64,000 nucleotides of DNA, taken from positions 186,001 to 250,000 of the forward strand of contig JAQVCS010000001.1 in the NCBI GenBank assembly GCA_028689675.1, given 5' to 3'. Shown piece by piece: positions 57,944-64,000 of this stretch. Made by a program: the position numbers and the translations under genes. How positions within the stretch are numbered: position 1 is the stretch's first letter; each line of letters starts with the position of its first letter. The stretch is from Desulfovibrionaceae bacterium (lineage in GTDB: Bacteria > Desulfobacterota > Desulfovibrionia > Desulfovibrionales > Desulfovibrionaceae). The notes below the pieces were generated by a model. It saw nothing but the letters and a program-made list of their open reading frames with translations. It did not search any database and was not told the DNA's origin.

Positions 57944-58504
57944 ATGGATAAAGACACTCTCATGCTTGACGCCGAAGAGCGTATGGAAAAAGCCCTTGTG
58001 GCGCTGGATCGCGATTTTGGTAAATTGCGCACAGGCCGCGCCACCACTGCCCTTGTGGACAGCATCAAGGTTGATTATTATGGCACGCCTACGCCTATTA
58101 GCCAGATGAGCTCGGTAAGCGTGCCCGACAGCCGCACCCTTGCTATTCAGCCTTGGGATAAAGGCGGTATGGCGCTGATTGAAAAAGCTATTTTAAAGTC
58201 TGATTTGGGCTTGACCCCTGTGAATGATGGCAAAATTATACGCATTTCCATTCCCCCATTAACAGAAGAGCGCCGTAAAGACCTTTCTAAAGTGGCTAAA
58301 AAATATAGCGAAGATGGCAAGGTTGCCTTGCGTAATATTCGCCGAGACGCCAATGAAGGCTTGAAAAAGCTGGAAAAAGATAAGGTCTTGACCGAAGATG
58401 ATTTGAAAAAAGCCACCGAAGAAGTGCAGAAATTAACCGACAGGTTTGTTGTGCTGGTGGACAAAAAGCTGCAAACTAAAGAAAAAGAAATCATGGATAT
58501 CTAG
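57944..58504 (+). CDS. frr: Ribosome recycling factor
   Basis: 186 residues from the ATG at 57944 behind CCAGGAGAAG. Splits the post-termination ribosome together with [40 protein letters not shown] and [12 protein letters not shown] are conserved. Confidence 0.97.
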   Translation: MDKDTLMLDAEERMEKALVALDRDFGKLRTGRATTALVDSIKVDYYGTPTPISQMSSVSVPDSRTLAIQPWDKGGMALIEKAILKSDLGLTPVNDGKIIRISIPPLTEERRKDLSKVAKKYSEDGKVALRNIRRDANEGLKKLEKDKVLTEDDLKKATEEVQKLTDRFVVLVDKKLQTKEKEIMDI

Positions 58505-58572
58505 CTTTTTGGGGTATCCGGTTCTGTGGGGCGGGTTACCAAAAAGCCCGCCTCCATTGTTTAGGACATATC

Positions 58573-59283
58573 ATGTCAGTGCCACAACATATTGCCATTA
58601 TTATGGACGGCAACGGCCGCTGGGCGCAAGCCCGCCACTTGAGCCGTAGTGAAGGCCACCGCGCTGGGGCGGAAAATGTCCGCACCATTGTTACGGAATG
58701 CCGTTCTCTGGGGGTGCGCCATCTTACGCTGTACACTTTTTCGCGTGAAAATTGGAAACGCCCCGAAACAGAAATAAGCACGCTGTTTTCCCTGCTGGTA
58801 GAATTTATTGGCAAGGAAGTACCACGCCTGAAAGCGCAGGGCATACGCTTAACTGTGGTGGGAGACTTGGACGGTTTGCCGCTGGCAGCCCGCACCGCCT
58901 TGCGCCACGGCATGCAGGCCACGCAGGCCTGCCGTGAAATGACCCTGAATTTGGCACTGAATTACAGCGGGCGGGATGAAATTCTTCATGCCGTACGCCA
59001 GCTTGTGGCTGATGGCCTGACAGGAAAAAACATTAGTGAAGCTGCCCTGCGTGCCCGTTTGTACACAGCCGAACTGCCCGACCCCGATCTTGTTATCCGT
59101 ACCAGCGGAGAAGTACGCATCAGCAACTTTTTGTTGTTTCAGTGCGCCTATAGCGAATTTTATTTTACCGATACCTTTTGGCCAGATTTCGGCCCCGAAG
59201 CCTTGCGTGCCGCTTTGGCAGACTATGCCAGCCGCAGCCGCCGCTTTGGTCAGACACAGGAGCAAATAACCCATGGCCGTTGA
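58573..59283 (+). CDS. uppS: Undecaprenyl diphosphate synthase
   Basis: 236 residues. Extends farnesyl diphosphate with cis isoprene units for the cell-wall lipid carrier. IIMDGNGRWAQ holds the catalytic Asp; TLYTFSRENWKRP and the C-terminal DLVIRTSGEVRISNFL and YSEFYF follow. Where most UppS read RTSGExRxSNF it is intact. The end overlaps cdsA by 11 bp. A GGCGGG/CCCGCC hairpin lies just upstream. Confidence 0.95.
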   Translation: MSVPQHIAIIMDGNGRWAQARHLSRSEGHRAGAENVRTIVTECRSLGVRHLTLYTFSRENWKRPETEISTLFSLLVEFIGKEVPRLKAQGIRLTVVGDLDGLPLAARTALRHGMQATQACREMTLNLALNYSGRDEILHAVRQLVADGLTGKNISEAALRARLYTAELPDPDLVIRTSGEVRISNFLLFQCAYSEFYFTDTFWPDFGPEALRAALADYASRSRRFGQTQEQITHGR

Positions 59284-60079
59284 TCACGCTGTTGATATTC
59301 GCCGCACCTGCACCGCCCTTGCCTTGGCCTTGCCTTTGTTTGCGGCTTTATACATGGGCGGCTGGTTTCTTTTTGCCGCTATTATGCTTATCAGTGCCAT
59401 TGGGCTGTGGGAATTTTATTCCTTGTTCTGGCCGGGCTGCACGCGCATTTGCAGCCGTCTGCTGGCTATTGTGCTGGGCTGGGGCATGCTGTATTTTACA
59501 TGGATACATCGCCCGCAGGATGCTTTGGTCTTTTTAGGTGCCGGCTTTGTGGCGGCAGCGCTGAACTTTTTGTTTCGCTGGGACGTGCTGGAAGAAGAAT
59601 CCTTTGTGCCCGGCAGCATTTTTTTGGCAGGGCTTGCCTATGTGCCTCTGCTGCTTTTGCCCGCCACCTATTTGGGCGCATTAAAGCTCAGTTTTATTAT
59701 TGTGGCGGTGTGCGCTTCAGACATTGCTGCCTATTTTGTGGGTACGCGCTTTGGGCGGCACAAGTTATGGCCGCGTGTCAGCCCTAATAAAAGCTCGGAA
59801 GGGGCTTTGGGCAGCCTTGCTGGTTGCCTTGTGGTGTGTGGCCTTTTCTGGCTGGTGTGTGGGCAAGCGCCTTTGTGGCAATTTTTGCTGCTGGGCGTGC
59901 TTATCAATGCCTTTGCCCAGCTGGGGGATTTGTTTGAATCTGCCCTCAAGCGGGCTGTGCATGTAAAAGACTCAAGCAATTTATTGCCTGGGCATGGCGG
60001 CATTTTAGACCGTGCAGACTCTGTGCTCTTTGCCATGCCGGTATTTGCCGTTGTGGATCAATGGTTCACATTTTTTTAG
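59273..60079 (+). CDS. cdsA: Phosphatidate cytidylyltransferase
   Basis: 268 residues, multiple membrane helices. Makes CDP-diacylglycerol. The signature lies near the C-terminus (GDLFESALKRAVHVKDSSN, LLPGHGGILDRADS), with SDIAAYFVGTRFGRHKL before it. Translation is coupled to uppS by overlap. Confidence 0.95.
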   Translation: MAVDHAVDIRRTCTALALALPLFAALYMGGWFLFAAIMLISAIGLWEFYSLFWPGCTRICSRLLAIVLGWGMLYFTWIHRPQDALVFLGAGFVAAALNFLFRWDVLEEESFVPGSIFLAGLAYVPLLLLPATYLGALKLSFIIVAVCASDIAAYFVGTRFGRHKLWPRVSPNKSSEGALGSLAGCLVVCGLFWLVCGQAPLWQFLLLGVLINAFAQLGDLFESALKRAVHVKDSSNLLPGHGGILDRADSVLFAMPVFAVVDQWFTFF

Positions 60080-60151
60080 TCATAGCGTGTGCTTGGGGCA
60101 TACGCATTATATACCCCTGTGCTCGCAATGGCACAGGACGGGCTTGACAAC

Positions 60152-60199
60152 AAGGGGGAAGCGCACCTTTTGCATAACAAAGGGTGCCTTCCCCTTTTT
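60152..60199 (+). terminator. Probable terminator between cdsA and dxr
   Basis: AAGGGGGAAGCGCACC (60152-60167) can pair with GGTGCCTTCCCCTT (60183-60196) with two bulges, followed by a T run. The dxr ribosome binding site AAAGGA begins about 12 bases later. Confidence 0.65.
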
Positions 60200-60222
60200 G
60201 CCCATGCCCAAAGGATACTCTC

Positions 60223-61512
60223 ATGCCTGAATTATGGCCTGCAACCCATGGTGAGCTTTCCTATATTTCTCAGCCCCCCAGCCAAGAGTGGGCGCAGGGC
60301 AAGCGCAGCCTGACCCTGCTTGGCAGCACAGGCTCTATTGGCAGCAACACGCTCAAGGTGGTGGCTGCTGCGCCAGAATTATTTGACATTGTGGCTTTGG
60401 CTGGGGCGCACAATGTGCAAAAATTAGCAGAGCAGGCCGCGCGTTGGCGCCCGCGCTATTTGGGCGTGTTTAATCAGGCAGGGGCAGATGTGCTGAAAAA
60501 GCTGCTGCCCGCAGGCTACACGCCAGAAATTGTGATTGGCGCACAAGGCTATGCCCGCCTTGCTGCTCTGCCCGAGGTAAACACTGTGCTTTCGGCACAG
60601 GTGGGCGCGGCAGGCCTGCGCGGCACGGTGGCCGCGGCTTTGGCTGGCAAGGTGATTTGCCTTGCCAATAAAGAATCGCTGGTGCTGGCAGGGGGCTTGG
60701 TGCGCGAGCTGTGCCGCCGCACAGGGGCTGTTATTCTGCCCGTTGATTCAGAGCATAATGCTATTTTTCAATGCCTTGCTGGGCGCGCTGCCAGCCATGT
60801 CAAAAAAATCATTCTTACGGCCTCGGGCGGGCCTTTTCGCGGACAGCCCCGTTCGGTATTGGCGCATGTCACGCGCGAGCAGGCCTTGCAGCACCCCAAT
60901 TGGAGCATGGGTGCAAAAATTACTATTGATTCTGCTACCTTGATGAATAAAGGCCTTGAGGTTATCGAGGCATGGCATTTGTACGGCGTGCCGCTTGAGC
61001 ATATTGGCGTGCTGGTGCACCCGCAATCGCTGGTGCATTCGCTGGTGGAATTTCATGATGGGGCACTTATGGCGCAGCTGGGCACGCCAGACATGCGTAT
61101 GGCCATTGCCTATTGTGCGGCTTGGCCGCATTGCATAGAAAGCGGTGTTGCCCCGCTAGACCTTGCCAGCGCGGGGGCGCTTACCTTTTTGCCGCCCGAC
61201 GAAGCCGCCTTCCCCTGCCTTGCTCTGGCCAAAAAAGTATTGCAGCAGGGCATGGAGGCGGCCATTGTGATGAACGCTGCCAACGAAGTGGCCGTGCAGC
61301 GCTTTTTAGATAAACAATGCCGCTTTTTGGATATTCCTGCCCTTATTGAGGCCGCGCTGGATGCCCGCCCGCAGGGGCAGCAGGTGCGCCCCCTGCCTGC
61401 CCAGTGTGACCATGCCGTATTGACAAAGGCCGTGGGGGATATATTGCAGGATATTGAAAACATAGACAGCAGCACGCGCGAAGCCTGTGCTGCCCTTGCG
61501 CGCACCTTGTGA
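60223..61512 (+). CDS. dxr: 1-deoxy-D-xylulose-5-phosphate reductoisomerase
   Basis: 429 residues from the ATG at 60223 (AAAGGA upstream), about 30 longer than E. coli Dxr because of an N-terminal leader of about 30 residues before LTLLGSTGSIGSNTL. Makes MEP in non-mevalonate isoprenoid synthesis. NADPH site, LANKESLVLAG, metal/substrate PVDSEHNAIFQ and SATLMNKGLEVIEA are intact. Confidence 0.95.
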   Translation: MPELWPATHGELSYISQPPSQEWAQGKRSLTLLGSTGSIGSNTLKVVAAAPELFDIVALAGAHNVQKLAEQAARWRPRYLGVFNQAGADVLKKLLPAGYTPEIVIGAQGYARLAALPEVNTVLSAQVGAAGLRGTVAAALAGKVICLANKESLVLAGGLVRELCRRTGAVILPVDSEHNAIFQCLAGRAASHVKKIILTASGGPFRGQPRSVLAHVTREQALQHPNWSMGAKITIDSATLMNKGLEVIEAWHLYGVPLEHIGVLVHPQSLVHSLVEFHDGALMAQLGTPDMRMAIAYCAAWPHCIESGVAPLDLASAGALTFLPPDEAAFPCLALAKKVLQQGMEAAIVMNAANEVAVQRFLDKQCRFLDIPALIEAALDARPQGQQVRPLPAQCDHAVLTKAVGDILQDIENIDSSTREACAALARTL

Positions 61513-61639
61513 TAAGCGCAGGGTATACGCGCATACTGTGATAAAAGATGCCTGCCTATAAGGCACAGCCTTGGCGCAAGGCATAAAAGCGCGGCAAGGC
61601 ACAGGCCTTGGCGCAGGGCTGCACTATAAAGGAGTTCTC

Positions 61640-62722
61640 TTGATTCAAACTATTATTTATGCCGTGCTCGTGTTAGGGGCGCTTATATTTTTTCATGAAT
61701 TAGGGCATTTTGCCGTGGCGCGCTGGTTTGGCATGGGCGTTTCACGTTTTTCTTTGGGCTTTGGCCCTATTTTATGCAGCTTTACCAAGGGCAAAACGCA
61801 ATATGCCCTGTCTGCCGTGCCACTGGGGGGCTATGTTTCCCTTGTGGGGGAAAGTGACGATGCCGAGCTGCCCGAAGGCTTTAGCCCGCAGGAAAGCTTT
61901 GCCCTGCGCCCGGCATGGCAGCGCCTGCTGGTGGTGGCTGCTGGCCCCATAGCCAACTTTGTGCTGGCATGGTTTGTGTGCTGGGTACTGGCCATTGGCT
62001 ATGGTCAGGTTATTGCCCTGCCAGAAATTGGCGGCATTGTGGCAGAAAGCCCAGCAGCCAAGGCAGGCATTCAAACAGGCGACCGTGTACTTGCCGTGGA
62101 CGACACGCCCATTGGTACATGGGCAGAAATGAGCGATGCCATTGCCGCCAGCAAGGGCAAAAGCCTCACTTTTTTAGTGCAGCGCGGCACAGAATCGCTA
62201 CCAGTTACCCTTACGCCGCAGCTTTCTAAGCGCAAAACCATTTTTGGTGAGGAAGAAGAAGCTTGGCTTGCTGGTGTGCGCTCTTCTGGCGCGGTAGAAA
62301 CGCTGCCCCTCAGCTTTGCAGAATCTTTCCCTGCGGCCAATGCGCGCACATGGGAATTGATTGATTTAACATGGCAGGGTTTTGTCAAGCTGGCGCAGCG
62401 TGTTGTGCCTGCCGACCAAGTGGGCGGGCCTATCATGATAGCGCAAATGGTGGGGCAGTCGGCAGAGGCGGGGCTTGCGGCTTTGCTGGCCTTGACAGCG
62501 CTTATCAGCGTAAACTTGGGCATTTTGAACTTGCTGCCCGTGCCCATTCTGGACGGCGGGCAAATTGTCTTTTGCCTTGTTGAAATGGTGATTCGCCGCC
62601 CTATCAATGAAACCGCGCGCGGCATTGCCATGCGTGTTGGTTTTGCCCTGCTGATGGCGCTGATGGTTTTTGCCACTTATAACGACATTGTGCGTATTGT
62701 GAAATCGTGGAGCGTGGGCTGA
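61640..62722 (+). CDS. rseP: RseP-type site-2 intramembrane zinc protease
   Basis: 360 residues with a TTG start at 61640, preceded by AAAGGAG; no ATG is suitably placed. The metalloprotease motif HELGH is at residues 19-23 in the first membrane helix. A PDZ domain (about 125-205, GIVAESPAAKAGIQTGDRV) and the C-terminal PVPILDGGQIVF motif follow. Usually cleaves anti-sigma factors or signal peptides in the membrane; substrate here unknown. Confidence 0.93.
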   Translation: MIQTIIYAVLVLGALIFFHELGHFAVARWFGMGVSRFSLGFGPILCSFTKGKTQYALSAVPLGGYVSLVGESDDAELPEGFSPQESFALRPAWQRLLVVAAGPIANFVLAWFVCWVLAIGYGQVIALPEIGGIVAESPAAKAGIQTGDRVLAVDDTPIGTWAEMSDAIAASKGKSLTFLVQRGTESLPVTLTPQLSKRKTIFGEEEEAWLAGVRSSGAVETLPLSFAESFPAANARTWELIDLTWQGFVKLAQRVVPADQVGGPIMIAQMVGQSAEAGLAALLALTALISVNLGILNLLPVPILDGGQIVFCLVEMVIRRPINETARGIAMRVGFALLMALMVFATYNDIVRIVKSWSVG

Positions 62723-63525
62723 TGGCAAAAATAGAGCAACACTATGCCCCTGCTTCGCTTACGCTGGTGCTGAATGCCGCAGAGGGGCTTTTGCAAATAG
62801 TGCTTGCTGCCGAAACGGGGCGGGTGCTGTGCGCGCAAGATTGGGATGCCCCTGTGCGCAGTACAGAAATTCTTGCTCCAGCCCTGCAGCAGATATTGCA
62901 GGGGCTTGCGCTCAGCCCGCAGCATGTGGGGCGCATAGCCTGCGTGAAAGGCCCCGGCAGCTTTACAGGTATACGCCTGACCTTGGCCACGGCTGCGGCC
63001 TTAAGCCGTGTGGTGGGGGCGGGCATGGCTGGACTGGATTATATGCAGGCTCTTGCCCTTACTGTTGGGCAAGCTCAAGCCTATCATGCTGGGCAGCCGC
63101 TATGGGTGCTGACCCATGCCCGCCGCGATATGGTGCATTGGCAGCGTTTTGTGTGGCAGGGCTCTGCCCCGCGCGCACTTGCCCCTGTGCAATTGGCAAG
63201 CCCTGCCGAGGTGGCCGCACAGGCGCAGCAAAGCCCTGTGCCCCCAGTGCTGACAGGCAGCGGGCTGGCACGCAATGCGGCAGCGTTTGCTGGCCTTGCC
63301 TGCCCGCAGGCTTTAGCACCCTCTTTTGCCCCTTCGCATGCGGCTTTGCTGGCACTGGCGGCACAGGCGCACTATGGGCACAGCGATATTGAGCCTTTGT
63401 ATGTGCGCCCCTGCGATGCTGTGGACAACTTGCCGCGCATGGCAGAAAGGCAGGGTATATGCCCTGAAGAAGCGCAGCACACCTTGGCAAGCCTGCTGGC
63501 CGTGAAACCAGCCTCATTTATTTAG
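62722..63525 (+). CDS. tsaB: tRNA t6A37 threonylcarbamoyl transfer protein TsaB
   Basis: 267 residues, TGATG overlap with rseP. Non-catalytic partner of TsaD in t6A synthesis. GPGSFTGIRLTLATAAAL is the diagnostic motif, near residue 83. Longer than E. coli TsaB (about 230), with a variable Ala/Gln-rich C-terminal half. Confidence 0.9.
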   Translation: MAKIEQHYAPASLTLVLNAAEGLLQIVLAAETGRVLCAQDWDAPVRSTEILAPALQQILQGLALSPQHVGRIACVKGPGSFTGIRLTLATAAALSRVVGAGMAGLDYMQALALTVGQAQAYHAGQPLWVLTHARRDMVHWQRFVWQGSAPRALAPVQLASPAEVAAQAQQSPVPPVLTGSGLARNAAAFAGLACPQALAPSFAPSHAALLALAAQAHYGHSDIEPLYVRPCDAVDNLPRMAERQGICPEEAQHTLASLLAVKPASFI

Positions 63526-63533
63526 GAAAGCGT

Positions 63534-64000
63534 ATGGCACTTATTGCATTGCAGGATATTTCCCTTAATTTATACGGCAGGCCACTGTTTGATCATTGTG
63601 ATTTGCATGTGGAAATAGGTGACCGTCTTTGCCTTGTGGGGCGCAATGGCGCGGGTAAATCTTCCCTGCTCAATATAATGGCAGGGCTCAAGCGGCCTGA
63701 TACTGGCTCGGTTATTTATCAGCAGGGTACGGTGCTTGGCTATATGCCGCAAGAAGTGCCGCTGCAATGGCAGGGCAGCGTGTTTGGCGTGGTGGCCGAG
63801 GTAATGGGTGAGGCAGGCAAAGCCTTGGCTGCCGCGCACGCTATGGCCTTGGGCACAGCAGCATTAAGCACGGCAGAGCGCGGCGCTGCCGAAAGCCTGA
63901 TGAGCACAGGCGAAGGCTGGGAAAAACAGGCCGATATAGAAACGGTGCTGAACCATCTTGGCCTTGACGGTGATGCCGATTTTGCCACCCTTTCTGGCGG
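63534..64000 (+). CDS. ABC-F family ATPase, 3' truncated by the window edge
   Basis: The first 155 residues are in the window; the frame stays open to the end. Start ATG at 63534 behind TTAGGAAAG. Walker A GRNGAGKSSLLN near residue 36, Q-loop MPQE, and the beginning of the signature LSGG at the edge. The start LQDISLNLYGRPLFDHCDL resembles the Uup subgroup. A soluble translation-associated or DNA-repair-associated ATPase, not a transporter. Confidence 0.88.
   Translation, partial: MALIALQDISLNLYGRPLFDHCDLHVEIGDRLCLVGRNGAGKSSLLNIMAGLKRPDTGSVIYQQGTVLGYMPQEVPLQWQGSVFGVVAEVMGEAGKALAAAHAMALGTAALSTAERGAAESLMSTGEGWEKQADIETVLNHLGLDGDADFATLSG

Overview
The window is a gene-dense bacterial chromosome segment, roughly half G+C by eye. 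It most likely comes from a sulfate reducer or close relative in the family Desulfovibrionaceae. Evidence for this: an hdrCBA-flxDCBA electron-bifurcating operon arranged like the one described in Desulfovibrio vulgaris, an ATP synthase operon holding only atpF'-F-H-A-D-G-C type genes with no atpB or atpE, a HEAT-repeat protein of a Desulfovibrio-type family, and a split AICAR transformylase. No phage, insertion-sequence transposase or CRISPR array is visible. The only mobile-type signals are a small family of non-coding repeats and a TacA/TacT-type toxin-antitoxin pair.

Layout. 0.1-3.2 kb: an envelope M23 peptidase and ilvD. 3.2-4.75 kb: a long A+T-rich gene-free gap between convergent genes, holding several repeats and a cluster of DnaA-box-like 9-mers. 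4.7-10.3 kb: holB, purA, a small unknown gene, the AICAR transformylase gene and another unknown gene. 10.5-20.6 kb (minus strand): the translation/RNA block rimP-nusA-ylxR-infB-nrnA-truB-rpsO-pnp, with rbfA missing. 20.6-27.5 kb: a mutY gene whose C-terminal domain keeps a full MutT-type Nudix box, ppiB, an Arg/Gln-rich lipoprotein, a GtrB-type glycosyltransferase, a lone LysO N-terminal half, and a coaBC operon. 27.7-33 kb: queA, a HEAT protein, asparaginase, a GAF protein, gap and a second small lipoprotein. 33.5-38 kb: asnS, then thiSGH and thiF behind a TPP riboswitch. 38.3-45.5 kb (minus strand): hdrCBA-flxDC-flxB-flxA. 46-52 kb: ATP synthase genes. 52-55.1 kb: a Zur-like regulator and a zinc ABC transporter behind a palindromic operator. 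55.3-56.4 kb: the toxin-antitoxin pair and tRNA-Ala. 56.5-64 kb: crcB, then pyrH-frr-uppS-cdsA-dxr-rseP-tsaB and the start of an ABC-F gene.

How it fits together. Most of the window is conserved housekeeping. The Flx-Hdr complex and the ATP synthase are the energy core: NADH oxidation is coupled to ferredoxin and disulfide reduction, and ATP is made from the ion gradient. The features worth a second look are the dispersed AGAGCA-ended repeats, the DnaA-box cluster, the FlxD-FlxC fusion with a histone-H1-like leader on FlxA, the hairpin covering the antitoxin ribosome binding site, the MutY-MutT fusion, a zinc-binding protein lacking one expected histidine, and the repeated placement of an intrinsic terminator directly before the ribosome binding site of a same-strand gene. 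I did not find a clear, wholly new multi-gene system.
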